Notes under the pieces: generated by a model
Seen by the model: the letters and a program-made list of their open reading frames with translations, nothing else
What the model was told of the DNA's origin: nothing
Databases searched by the model: none
Shown: piece after piece, positions 14,048 through 25,052 of the stretch
Numbering within the stretch: position 1 is the stretch's first letter
Layout: each line of letters starts with the position of its first letter
Position numbers and translations under genes: made by a program
From: Castanea sativa
Lineage: Eukaryota > Streptophyta > Magnoliopsida > Fagales > Fagaceae
Direction: 5' to 3'
Assembly (NCBI RefSeq): GCF_040712315.1
Contig: NC_134013.1
Span: 85,442,001-85,506,000 of the forward strand
Length of the DNA stretch: 64,000 nt

Positions 14048-15141
14048 TGAAAGCTCGGATTTGTGTTAAAAATACAAGAGCTGTTTAGATCCCAAATTAA
14101 AATATTACGGCTTGGTTGATTTTACTCTAACTTATCTAAGGGCGGAATAAAAGTAAATGAAGCGCAATCAACCGATACTACTCTAGTGCATAAACATGAA
14201 CAACAAATAGTAAAAGTAAAGTACAAGAGTAAGGGAAGAGAGATGCTAACACAAGATAATACGGCGATGTGTTATCAAAGAGAAAATCGAAGAACTCGGC
14301 GAAAAACTTCTCCGCCGCACTCCAAACGGTAAATCGATCCACTAGACAATAAGTTGGGATACATGAATATCAAGAGACCCTCCAAGCCTAATCTACCCAA
14401 TGTACCTAAGCCCTCCAAGCTCCTACTCCAACAAGGTTTCTCGGAACCATGTCTTGTCTAGCTTTCCGGATCTTGCAATGTGCCCGATTGCATTCACCAA
14501 GCCTCATCGGCTTCTTTTGGCAAATCTCCAAAGTTTGCCGAGCTCCAAAACACTCTCTACACTCTGAAAAGGTGTGGGTTGTGTTTGGGTACAAATCTCC
14601 TCTCCAGATATGGCAATGAGAGAGGGAAGAAGAAGATGTTAGGATGATTTTTCACTAAGGATTAGTAGATCTCTCTCTCTCTAAAAGATGGGTGTGTGTG
14701 TTGTAGAAAACCTATCTAGGGTTTTTCTCTTTGAATGACCTCTTTACACATTTGTGGGTAATGATGGTATATATAGTATGGGTGAAGGGTAAGAAAGTCA
14801 CACTTAAAAATCTTCCAAGTAGAGAGTTTCGCAGGTATCTTGCGGGAAGGCCTTACCTGCGAGACACTCACGAAATCCTCGAGGCTGGCACGACTCTTCA
14901 TGCTTTTAGCATGTGCTTCTCACGTGCCCTTTTCGCGGGATACTCTTCTTACGAGCTACTCGGGAGCCAATAGCGAAAATGCACTGATTCTTCATTTCAA
15001 GCTTGATTCTTCACCAACTTAATACTAAACCCAATACAATAAAATCTCACAAAATACAATGAACAAAATTAAAGCAATTACAACACTTTTTGTCATAGAA
15101 TAAAGACAACATAAAACATAGTTGTAAATCACAACTTTACA
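14048..15141 (-). mobile_element. Solo LTR, TGTAAAG family, minus orientation
   Basis: 1,094 bp; on the - strand it begins TGTAAAGTTGTGATTTACAA and ends GAGCTTTCA. An exact 5-bp target duplication TCTAC flanks it (14043-14047, 15142-15146). It is the reverse-oriented relative of the solo LTR at 22543-23590. It has a TATATATA promoter-like motif near 14770 and an inverted repeat at its end (GTTGTAAATCACAAC). No internal retrotransposon sequence remains. Confidence 0.93.
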
Positions 15142-15365
15142 TCTACTTTGGTTCAATTTGTTCCTATTTGGTCCATTATGTCCACTTTGGTGCTAATCTA
15201 TCTATTCGGTCCTATTTAGTCGACTTTAGTCCCTTCCGTTCTATTCGGTCCACATTGGTCCACTTCGGCCACCTTGTTCCCATTCGGACCTATTTTGTCT
15301 ATTGGTCCACTTCGTTCCATTTGGTATAATTCGGTCCAGTTGTGCCCACTTCGGTCCATTTTTGT
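15142..15365. repeat. Degenerate GGTCCA-type array, right part
   Basis: Continuation of the array beyond the solo LTR, with units such as TTCGGTCCA, CACTTCGGTCCA and GGTCCACATTGGTCC. Confidence 0.8.
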
Positions 15366-15420
15366 GCACTTACATATATAGGGAAAGAATGTTTGGGTTG
15401 AGAGTTCCAAAATCTAAATT

Positions 15421-15457
<37 letters not shown>

Positions 15458-16139
15458 TATAAATTTTAAACTTGTAATATTCAAAATCCTTAAGTATAGC
15501 ATTTATTATTGCTACATTTTTTGTAAAGTCACATTAAGGTAGCATTTCAGTTTACTTCGGTTTAACTAAATTTAAGTGAAAAATTCTTTCTAAATATAAA
15601 AGGTTATGAATATACAAATCTAATCTTTAGGATAGTTACTCATTTGTTTTAAAGTCATTACTTTTAAATGAATTGCATGTGGTTGATTATACCTTCAAAC
15701 AAAAAAATATAATTTTTATTTAAATAAATTATTCAAATTCTTCATTCTCTTAAACGAGATTATTATGACTATTAAAATTCATAACAAACTTATAAATATG
15801 TATAGTTTATTCTGTAAATTTTATTTTACAAAATTTGTTCTACTTAAAAATTAAACAATTTCAAAATGTAATTTCCATAACTCTATTTTTACAAATATAT
15901 AATTTTATAATTTTTGATGTTTTTTTATTGATATTATTCTTTTTCAAAATGATTTATATTCTTCTAACTATTGTTATTATGCGTTATATTTTCCTAGTTT
16001 CTTTTGTTACTATTAACAGTTTTATGTTTCAAAGTAATAATTGATATTACAATTATTGATATCACTCAATAATTGTTATTTTGTTTGCCACTTAAAATTT
16101 CACATTATGCATAGGTTCATGTGCTTAATCATTGAAGTA
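15366..16139. other. AT-rich intergenic DNA
   Basis: Contains a (TA)n tract (15424-15460) and a segment TAGCATTTATTATTGCTACA related to 8580, 21530 and 28620. Nothing else is recognisable before the XTH-2 3' flank begins near 16140. Confidence 0.5.
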
Positions 16140-16411
16140 CCATTTTAATTTTATGAATACAAGTAAATGTAACCATAAGTTCCCCAAGAAACAACAGCAC
16201 AGGAATGTAGTGGAGAAAACAATATCTTGTATTATAGACATATATAAACATTACAGGATTACAGTGCGAATAAGAATAGATTTTGCCATTGTAGCTAGTG
16301 ATGACAAAAAAGGCAAATAATGAAAGAATTGAATCCTAGAAATTACATGAATAGATAGACTAATATAATAGTAAAAGAATCTATATACGTATAGGATGTT
16401 CCTTTTCTCTA

Positions 16412-17647
16412 TCAAGCGCTGCATTCAGGAGGGAGGCCCTGGGGAAACCTCTTAGTGTCAGAGCAGTAATTATATATCATGTAGTTCTTCTGCACCCATT
16501 TTAGCCTCTCTTGACTTGCACTGTCCAACTCTTGTGAAAGCCATGAATTACTATTGGAGGAAGGTGAAGCAGTACTTGAACTACAAGAAGATGCTCCAGA
16601 AGACCATGTGCAAGCATCAGCTTTGAAGTTTCTGTATGAAGCAGTAAACGGTGCTTGGCTCCAGTCTGTCTTGACAAGTCCACCCCTTGTTGCCCAATCA
16701 TCAGCATTCCAGAGGCTAGAGTATATCCTCATTGGCTGGTTCTTTGGAAATGGAACCCCAATTGACTCTGAGTTCTTGAACTCTCTAATGGGAGTGCCAT
16801 CCACAGAGTATCTGAGTAACAGTTAAAAAAAATGTAAGACTTTATGTACACTAGGAAGGAAACAAAAAGACAACTCATGTAGGAAAATAATAAGTCTAGG
16901 GACAACATTTTTCACCACTGTTGATATGTGATTTGTGTAAAATTAAAGTGGCGGAGTCAGTAAATTAATGTGATGTCGCCTCAATCACAAGGTCAAAAGT
17001 TATGAAAAATGTTAAAAGAGTGCCTTAGCATTACTAATGGGAAAATAAATACGTAGAAGGAGAGCTTACATAATGCGCTGAGGATTCCAAAGGATGGAAT
17101 AGGTATGAAAATCTGCAGTTGGGTCAAACCAGAGATAGAACTGTTGCTCTCTGTTGCCTTTGCCTTGGCTGAAGACATTAGTGTGAAGGATGTAAGGATC
17201 ACCGCTAAGATTTCCCAAGAACTCAAAGTCTATCTCATCCCATGTTGAACCTTTAGAAGATAACTGTAAGTAAACACAACATTCAAGGAGATAAATATTA
17301 GTAAATAAACATAAATTTGTGTTGGTGGATTGTGATAATACTGACTCTACAAGAAAACTTACATAGTAGGCAGTAACAGTGCCAGCAGAGTTTCCAGGAA
17401 CTAACTTGAGCTGCATATCTATCTTTCCAAAGAGGTACTCATTCTTGGATTGGAATCCTGAGCCAGAGGATTTGTCAAGTTTGAGAGTAAGAAGCTCACC
17501 ATTGTTGAGTATGTTAGCCCGGCCATCTCCCCATGTAATGTCAAAGTTTTGGTTCAAGTTGCCAACAGTAGCAACTATCAAAGAACTAACAAGTATAGGC
17601 AGAAGAACCATGAATTTAACACTCGAAGAAGTGGAAGAAGAAGCCAT
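16412..17647 (-). CDS. XTH: Xyloglucan endotransglucosylase/hydrolase, XTH-2 of array
   Basis: Exons (- strand): 17363-17647, 17070-17263, 16412-16811; introns of 99 and 258 bp; 292 residues. Signal peptide about 1-29, DEIDFEFLG at 104-112, N-glycosylation site at N113, C-terminus PPECSA; all key residues present. The exon 3 protein is identical to that of XTH-3, and intron 1 appears identical too, while the first half of exon 1 is XTH-1-like. Intron 1 is 99 bp with no stop in frame, so retention would insert 33 residues before the active site. The upstream TATA box is altered to CATAAATA, which may lower expression. Expected role: xyloglucan remodelling in the wall. Confidence 0.93.
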
Positions 17648-17758
17648 GGAGGATTTGTAGTGGGTGGTAAGCAAATACAGGTAGTAGAAGTAGTAGTATT
17701 TTTTGTGTGTATGAGGTTTGGAAGTGAAGGATGAGTGTGCTTAGGAACTTGGATTGGT

Positions 17759-17896
17759 ATTTATGGCAAGGACATAGTAGACAGGTTACTAGACGTGTAT
17801 CCAAAAGGAAAGGAAAATGCATGGAAAGATCCAGTCAGCAAAGCTGTAGACAGTTGTTGCCTTTAAGAAAGCGTAAAAATTAGCTGTCAAGATCGC
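17759..17896 (-). promoter_or_regulatory. XTH-2 promoter: altered TATA box and conserved module
   Basis: At the position of the TATA box in the other copies, the - strand reads CATAAATA (17759-17766), a T-to-C change of the first base. The upstream conserved module is intact at 17843-17896 (GCTGTAGACAGTTGTTG ... AGCTGTCAAGATCGC on the + strand). Confidence 0.55.
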
Positions 17897-17999
17897 ACTA
17901 CCAAACACAACCAAATCAGTATCATTAATGTTTTGATCTATAGTACGCGGATTGAATTATTTTTGAGAAGAAAAGATTGCTGAATTCACATCTATCCCT

Positions 18000-18310
18000 C
18001 TCTTCTGTTTAGGCACCAGCCCAGCTTCATAAAGTTCCAACTAATACTCATAAATCACAACAACCATGCTCAAAAAAAAAAAAAAAAAAGTCATAACAAC
18101 CTCCACCACTTGAGACTTTAAAGTTTAAAGACATAATAGTAGCACCTGGAAAAGTGAAAATTTACACGGTTACCTTTACCAATGTGTTGAATCTCCATCC
18201 ATGTATACAAATACTGTCTCCATATATGCCACCATCTGCTTTCCAAAATAAATCCAAAGTACCTTCCTACATTACCGCGCACAAAATCCTTTAAAGAAGC
18301 AAACAACTCG
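18000..18310 (-). repeat. XTH upstream block, copy 2
   Basis: Same block as 12290-12620 (GGCACCAGCCCAGCTTCAT, CACCTGGAAAA, ACCTTCCTACATTACCG), interrupted by an A-run near 18070-18089. Confidence 0.75.
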
Positions 18311-18421
18311 GGAAATCATGTTAATTTTTCTCTTAAAATTCAATTTTGTTTCTTGATTATTAGTTTTAGTTTTATTTATTTATTTTTTACTTCAATTGTC
18401 AAATTAACCATTAATGTTTAA

Positions 18422-19089
18422 TGTGGTGGTACGGCCCACAACGTTACTGGGATCACTGGGCCTCGACCCCGAATTAATTTGTGTTAATTTGGGTATAGCC
18501 TACAATGGGAGATCCCAAGAGAAGTTTTGGTTGGTGGATGGTGGTGATAAACAATTATGAGGTGTATGTTACTACAAATCTGCTGCCCGAGGAGGACCTC
18601 TAGTAGCTAAGGTGTCCCAAGCGAGATCACATTTCCCAAGTATTGATTGATGATTCCTCATTTTCTCGTGGTTTCTCTCCCCCGGAAAATATTCCAACCC
18701 TTTACCCTGACCTTCTCCTTCGTTTTTATTTCCTTTTGTTAGTGGACCTGTCATGATGAAAGAATATTTTGGGTCTAGGCTAGGTGGCCCCCTTTGGGCC
18801 TAGGTTATTGTTCCAACGTGTCTAATCTTGTATCAGGGAGTGGTACACATAGTTCTACTTCTGAAATGATTTTCTAGTAACTTGTGCCTAAAGCCGAATC
18901 TTGTGCTCGGTTGACGGACTCCTTCATAGCATTAATTCCCTTTCTCAAAGGGCAAATGGGGTTTGCTCAGATGCTGTAGGGAATGCAATGGTCTAGGTAA
19001 TTCAGCTGGGGCCTTCTATTGGTAGAATGGGCCTATGTCCGACGGTTCTCAACCTAGGCCTGGTATGGGCCAAACATAATTCTCCCATA
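18422..19089. mobile_element. Solo LTR, TGTGGTGG family
   Basis: 668 bp from TGTGGTGGTACGGCCCAC to AATTCTCCCATA, flanked by an exact 5-bp duplication TTTAA (18417-18421, 19090-19094). The paralogous locus at 28290 reads straight through (ATTAATGTTTAATTTT), giving an empty site. The last bases are ATA instead of ACA, consistent with one substitution in the usual TG...CA end. Confidence 0.85.
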
Positions 19090-19094
19090 TTTAA

Positions 19095-19371
19095 TTTTGT
19101 CAATTTAGTCCAACAATTTTCCAAATGAGTCCATTTTGTTATTTTATTCAAAAATTTTAACAAATTAGCTCATTTAAATTATTATTTTTAAAATAATATA
19201 ATTTCTATTAAGTAATATATCTCACGAATTTTTTTGATAATTTGTTAATAAAAACTGTTCAAGCTATTTGTTTACTAATTGAAGGATTAAATTTACTCAT
19301 TTTTACAAAGTGAGAGACTAAATTGACAAAAATGGAACTTCAAAATTAAACAATTTATATTTATATCTATA
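19095..19371. repeat. XTH distal upstream block, XTH-2 copy
   Basis: Continues the duplicated unit beyond the solo LTR (CAATTTAGTCC, GTGAGAGACTAAATTGACAA), matching 28310-28570 closely and 4540-4740 more loosely. Non-coding. Confidence 0.65.
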
Positions 19372-20019
19372 TCTATATATAATATAAAAGTGAAATGTTT
19401 GACGTTTTGTTGATCACTTTTTATTGCACCATATCGTTATATAAATTTATACTACGTATACATTTAAAAACACCGAATAATTGTACCTTTTCATTTTACT
19501 CGTTAAGTTTCAGTATCTACTTACAGTTTCATATAAGATGTATATATTAAAATAAAAAACTGTCATTGGGAAGAAAAGCATTGGTAAGGCATAGAAAAGA
19601 GAATGAAAATTTTAGAAAAAAAAGTATTCGTAAGGCATTTAAAGAAATCGTTCAGTATTATTATTGTTACTGTTGGTGTGGCTTGATTTTTGGGCCAAAA
19701 TCAAATTGCCCAAACTATTGGGAATTTAGAGTAGTAATATAATGAAATAACAAATGATTCCATAGACAAACAGAAAATTTGATTGGCTTGGAGGCACAGT
19801 TGAATGTTATCTTTAGATAATATTTGCCCCTACACAAGAGTTGCTAAAGGGTTATCACAATTTGTCCCTAGAATACAACCTAATTTATTGGGTTCTACAA
19901 ATAGCAATTTTGGAGAAGACCCACAGATTTCTTGTGTTTTTAAGAAAGATGAAAGAGAAGAAGTTACTAAATGGATATGAACCACTATTTATACTCAAAG
20001 GCTTATGACCCATCAATGG

Positions 20020-20270
20020 CATATTTTCATTCAATATACACATTTTCGATCAATAGGTAAATTTTCATTCAATAGACAACTTTTCAGTCAATAAGTACAT
20101 TTTCATTTAATAGACACTGTTTGATATATCTAATCAATATACACATTTTTGGTCAATAGACACCTTTTCATTCAATAGACACATTTTTTCAGTCAATAGA
20201 CACATTTTTATTCAATAGGCATATTTTTGGTCAATAAACACATTTTCATTCAATATGCATCTTTAATATA
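20020..20270. repeat. Tandem repeat of ~19 bp inside the Helitron
   Basis: About a dozen degenerate units close to CATTTTCATTCAATAGACA, alternating TTCAATAGACA and GGTCAATAGACA forms. Confidence 0.85.
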
Positions 20271-20279
20271 TATGAAATA

Positions 20280-20510
20280 TGAAGCCTTGTGACTTTTGAA
20301 TAGACACCTTTTGGTGTATCCAATATGAAGGGTTATGATATTTCAATAGGAACCTTTTGGTAAATCCAATTTGAAGGGTTATGACATTTCAATAGGCACT
20401 TTTTGGTATATCTAATATGAAGGGTTATGGCCTTTCAATAGACATCTTTAATATATATTTAATATGAAGGATTATGATATTTCAACAGGCACCTTTTGGT
20501 ATATCCAATA
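20280..20510. repeat. Second tandem repeat in the Helitron, ~55-60 bp unit
   Basis: Units contain AATATGAAGGGTTATGA, CAATAGGCACCTTTTGGT and ATATCCAAT. The array resumes at 21103-21195, so the element at 20511-21102 was inserted into it. Confidence 0.8.
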
Positions 20511-21102
20511 AGGCTGTCCACAGGTCGATCTGGGTTGGGCGCAAACTGACTTGATCACTTCGGGTTTCCCATACCTAGACCTGCTGTCGACCGATAGATG
20601 GAGAAGGTTTGAGTGGTTAGATGCCTTCGATCTTCGGTCGGGTCTCGGTTAGTTTTGGACTGTGTGAAACATTGCTAGATTTTGCAGAAATCGACATGTT
20701 TTTGCCGAAATCTGACGGTTTTTGCCGGATATGGCCATATCTTGAAGAGACCTTGATGGATTTGGACGAGATCTAGCTGGATCTCGACAGATCTTGAAGA
20801 GATCAAGCCAGATCTTGATGAAATCTTGGCGGATCTTGAAGAGATTAGGCTGAATCTCAACGAGATCTCATTGGATCTCAACAGATTGGACAAAACAAAC
20901 CTGCCAACCACTCCAATTGGCGGAGAACAACACGTTTTCGGTGTGTAGATGATCAGGGCAGTTGGAAATCGATTCTCCATGCTTAGACCTGTTAACTGAC
21001 CTATTGGTCTCACGTTTTAGGGGCAGAGACTTGCCCCCAACCATCACCGACATCGAGTTAGCCTGGTTGGGGGGGTATTGGGTTTGGTTAGATGCCCCTA
21101 AC
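20511..21102. mobile_element. hAT-like non-autonomous element
   Basis: 592 bp, markedly richer in G+C than its surroundings, flanked by an exact 8-bp repeat ATCCAATA (20503-20510, 21103-21110). Because the host is a tandem repeat containing that word, the duplication is suggestive rather than decisive. Ends are AGGCTGTCCACAGG and GATGCCCCTAAC, only weakly inverted. The interior has near-repeats of AGATCTTGAAGAGATC. No transposase. Confidence 0.6.
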
Positions 21103-21355
21103 ATCCAATATGAAGGGTTATGACTTATCAATAGACATCTTTTGGTGTATCCAATTTGAAGGGTTATAACTTTTCAGTAAGTACCTTTTGATATATACAT
21201 TACAACCTATTTTGTATATACCTATATATGCAACACAAGCTAAACTAGAGACGTAACATTCTATCTCTTATTCATTCAATTCCTACAAATAACTAATAAA
21301 TAAAACAACATTTTTTTTTTCTGCCTAACTAATAAAACTTTGTGCTATTTCTTTC

Positions 21356-21360
<5 letters not shown>

Positions 21361-21410
<50 letters not shown>
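21361..21410. repeat. (TA)n microsatellite
   Basis: Twenty-five uninterrupted TA units near the right side of the Helitron. Confidence 0.95.
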
Positions 21411-21414
<4 letters not shown>

Positions 21415-21516
21415 CATGCAGTTTTGCTTACTATTCCAACTAAAAGATAAAGGTTTTTAATTTTTTTTTAACTCATCCAATAACTATTCATGTGCTTTGC
21501 ACGGATTAGCGACTAG

Positions 21517-22093
21517 TATATCTAAAAGTTGAAGTATAACATTTATTATTGTTACACTCTTATTAAGCCACATCAGCAGTCATGTCATCATTTTATTAAA
21601 AATATGTATGTAAATATTAATGTATGCAATAGTGCATTATGCCTTTATTATTCTCAAAACTAATTATAAATATTCAATCATGATATGACCATCACTTTTC
21701 GCTACCATAACTTTACACATTCTTGAACCTAAATGTAATTTATAATAAAAAATACATGTAATATAGACACCTTTGGTGGATAGGTCATTTATTTATTTTT
21801 TAGTTTATACTCACCCAAAAAAAAAAAAAAAAAAATCTTATTCCACCTCTTTATTCATATCCGTATGCTAATGAAGTATTCAATGCTAGGTTGAAATGTC
21901 CAATTCGAGAGAGATAGAGATAGAGATTAGAAAGGCTTTTTTTTTTTTTTTTCCATTTCTTTATTTTTGTATAAAATATTAAAATATTACATGCTAGTCA
22001 TTTTCCTAATATGCATTTTTTTTTTGGTGTAGTGTGCCAACTTTCTCTACATGGTACCAAGTTCAACTTGAATTAACCTTTCAACAGACACAT
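21517..22093. other. Intergenic DNA right of the Helitron
   Basis: Starts with ATATCTAAAAGTTGAAG, the duplicated-unit sequence interrupted by the Helitron. The rest is AT-rich with A and T runs near 21816, 21938 and 22018. No gene seen. Confidence 0.5.
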
Positions 22094-22350
22094 CATAAAC
22101 GCATGCATAATAATTTAGTTAAAAATATTAATGTGATAATAAATCTGATCGAGACAACAAACCACTTCCATAGCACATAGAATCATAAACGCATGTATAT
22201 AGTTAAAATTATTAATGTGATAATAAATTTGATCGAGACAACAAACCACTTCTATAGCACTTAGAATCATAAACGCATGCATATTATTTAGTTAAAAATA
22301 TTAATGTGATAATAAATCTAATCGAGACAACAAACCACTTCCATACCAAA
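22094..22350. repeat. Three tandem copies of an ~87-bp unit
   Basis: Copies start with CATAAACGCATG at 22094, 22184 and 22268 and share TTAATGTGATAATAAAT and GAGACAACAAACCACTTC. They end about 40 bp before the TATA box of the candidate element at 22390, so they could be an upstream repeat of that element. Confidence 0.9.
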
Positions 22351-22389
22351 TGGCTATTAATGGACTAGGATACAGGAGTAGAGGAAACC

Positions 22390-22542
22390 TATAAATAGAG
22401 GGTATGCAGAGAATAGAATTGGGGTTTAGGGTCCTTTTACATTTCAAAATGAAGCAAACGAAAAGGAAACCCTAAATCCCCAGGAGCTCCCACTAAAAGT
22501 TCAAAAATCCAAATAATCTATGAAGTATTTTAAAATACCTCT
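22390..22542 (+). ncRNA. Candidate non-coding transcript element, copy 2 (split)
   Basis: TATAAATA at 22390-22397; hairpin arms GGGGTTTAGGGTCCTTTT (22421-22438) and GAAAAGGAAACCCTAAATCC (22460-22479); miR159/319-like site AGGAGCTCCC-ACTAAA-AGTTCAAA (22482-22505); near-palindrome AAGTATTTTAAAATACCT at 22523-22540. A 1,048-bp solo LTR begins at 22543, and the element resumes at 23591 (CTCAACCATATTTCAGCC) to about 23730. The LTR would place a foreign promoter and polyadenylation site in the middle, so this copy is probably altered. Confidence 0.35.
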
Positions 22543-23590
22543 TGTAAAGTTGTAATTTACAACTATTTTATGTTGATTTTAATTCTATGTCAAATTTGAT
22601 TGTAATTTTATTCAATTATTTTCCCTGTTTTTATGTGGGGTTTTTAATTGTAAAGGTTGTGTGTGAGAGTGTGAAAATTCAAGCTTAAAGTGAAGAATAA
22701 GTGGATTTCGCGAGAAGCTCGCGAGAAACTATCCCGCGAAGTAGCCACGTGTAGAGCACATGACTGGAATGCGAAGAGTCATGACAGCCTGGAGTCTAGC
22801 CGGTAAGGCATTCTCACGAAATATTCGGTTTGACTATTTTGTCATGTTTGCTTTACCAAGTCTTTACCCACACTATATATATATATATATACACTCTCAT
22901 TACCCACATATTGTAAGGAGTGTTTTTCAGCGAGAAAACCTTAAAAAATACACTTGAGAGTTAGATATTGTTATACTCACAATCATCTATACATTTCCTT
23001 GTAGTTTTCCTCTACTCCTACCTCACCATATCCAAATCCTTGAGTAGGTTGATAGCCCAAACACTTACCATACCTAATCTGAGTGTAAAATGAGATTTTG
23101 GTGTTGCTAGGAAGCATTGGAAGAAGCTAATTGTTGGCGGATGCAATCAGGTTGAATTGTGGGATCCAAGAAAGCCAGAGAAGCCAAGGTTTCGCGAAAC
23201 CAATTAGTAGCAGGAGCTTGGAGGGATCAAGTACATGGGACAGACTAGGCTTGGAGAGTTTTTTCTTATTCGTGTACTCCAACTTATTCTCTAGTGGATT
23301 GATTTACCGCTTGGAGGGCGGCGGAAAGGTTTTTTGCCGAGTTCTTCGGTTTCCTCTTCGATAACACGTTTCAATGTTATCTTGTGTTTGCATCATTCTT
23401 CCCTACTCTTTAAACTTTCATTTTATTGTTAATATTGGTTGAATATGGCTTAGAGTAGTTTTATCGGTTGTTTGCGCGCATTTATTCTTATTCCGCACTT
23501 AGTTTAAGGTAGAGTAAAAGCAACTGAGCCGTAATTTTTAATCGGGAGTCTAAACAAGCTCTTGTGCTTTCACACAAATTCGAACTTTCA
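22543..23590 (+). mobile_element. Solo LTR, TGTAAAG family, plus orientation
   Basis: 1,048 bp from TGTAAAGTTGTAATTTACAA to CGAACTTTCA, with an exact 5-bp duplication CCTCT (22538-22542, 23591-23595). The uninterrupted paralogous site at 29426 reads ACCTCTCAACC. Same family as the LTR at 14048-15141. A TATATATA motif lies near 22876. Confidence 0.93.
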
Positions 23591-23730
23591 CCTCTCAACC
23601 ATATTTCAGCCTAGCCTATATGATGATCATGTTGAAGCGTAAATCAAAAGGTTCGATTAATTCAATGTCCTTGTCACCTTGATGAAGTTGTTATCAAGGG
23701 CATGAAATATATGAAAGTGATGGGTATTTC

Positions 23731-25052
23731 TATTTCTTTCTTTCTTTCTTTTCAAATAATCATGGGTCGTTCTTGCATATTCCTTTCATTTATCTTATTT
23801 TGGTGTATAAAATTGGACTTAGTAGATGTGGTTCTGCGATCAAAATAGTCTTAAATTTAATCAAACATAATTAATCTGTTGGGTATTTTACCATGAGACA
23901 GTTAATTTTGGAAAGTTTATTGAAAAAGAAAAAAAGAAAAGAAAGATGATGACAATTTTATTCTATATATTCCAAGTCAAGGATTTCTATTTCCTATGTG
24001 AAGCAATGGATCCATTGGCCAATATAGCATAAACAATGTTATATGTTCCAAGGATAATTTAATATAATATAATATATATAAGAGAATTCCCTACTTTGAA
24101 TTGGATTTTTATGTGGTTCAAAAAGAGAACTCCTAAAATTTATGATTTTTTTCCTTCAAGTTCAAAAAAGAAATTATAGTTACTGTTTATCTCTAAAGTT
24201 TAGTCTTTTTATTTGTTTGAAAAATAAAAAAAAAAACATTATTTCAAATTATAATAGATGCAAATTATTAATTTTTATCTAAAAAAATAAAAGAGCCTTT
24301 GAACATGTGCAACATGCGTGCTTAGAGGCTAGTTTAACATAACAATATATTTGGATTTAGGTAGAAATTTTAGGGTACTGTTGTGAACAAATTGCACCTA
24401 AGAACATGTCAATTAAGGAAACAATAGAGAGTATAACTTTAGATAGAATATAATGAAGAAAAGGAATATATACAATCAATTTTAACTAATTTGCTAAGGA
24501 TTCATAACCAAATCCTAAATTTTTTGGAATTAAAGGCTTTGTTGTTGTTTTGCATAGTATTGGCCCATTATGAAGAACATAGAGCACATCAATTTCTTCT
24601 GAACCAATGTTTAAATGATTGCCACTAGACTAGATTAATTAATAAATATCGTCATTCCTAGTACAATAGAATAACTTTGATGACATTATTGCAGTGCCAA
24701 CATTATACAGGACCTTTAAATTTGGTTAAATTGCTGTAGTATGGATTAATTTTGTTTGCCACTTAGAATTTCATATTGAAGGACCATTTTTATTTTTTAT
24801 GAATACAAGTCAATATAACCATAAGCTCGCCAAGAACCAACAGCACTGGCATGTAGTGGAGAAAACAATCTCTTGTATTATAGACATATATAACATTACA
24901 GGATTACAGAGAGAATAAGAATAGATTTTGGCCAATGTAGTGATGACAAAAAGTCAAATAATGAAAGAATTGAATTCTAGAAATTACATGAATAGACTAA
25001 CTAATATAATATTAAAAGAATCTATATATGTATAGGATGTTCCTTTTCTCTA
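23731..25052. other. Intergenic DNA and XTH-3 3' flank
   Basis: 23830-23960 is shared with 9490-9610 and 29725-29850 (unit sequence). 24790-25052 is the conserved XTH 3' flank. The middle is AT-rich without recognisable features. Confidence 0.5.

Larger units (their letters stand above)
19372..21516 (+). mobile_element. Non-autonomous Helitron
   Basis: 2,145 bp. The left end TCTATATATAATATAAAAG is typical of plant Helitrons. The right end is CTAG (21513-21516) followed by T, preceded by the small hairpin GTGC-TTT-GCAC. Insertion is between A and T with no target duplication. The paralogous locus at 28600-28630 (ATATATAATATCTAAAAGTTG) lacks it, so the boundaries are supported by an empty site. 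It has no Rep/helicase frame. Inside are two tandem-repeat zones, an (AT)n tract and a hAT-like insertion. Confidence 0.8.

Noticed and set aside
13756..14069. Plus-strand frames through the GGTCCA array (YLVHFGP-like words)
   Set aside because: Repeat translation; codons follow the 10-20 bp period, not a protein family.
14406..15022. Several 60-80 codon frames
   Set aside because: They lie inside a solo LTR with exact target duplications and have no domain.
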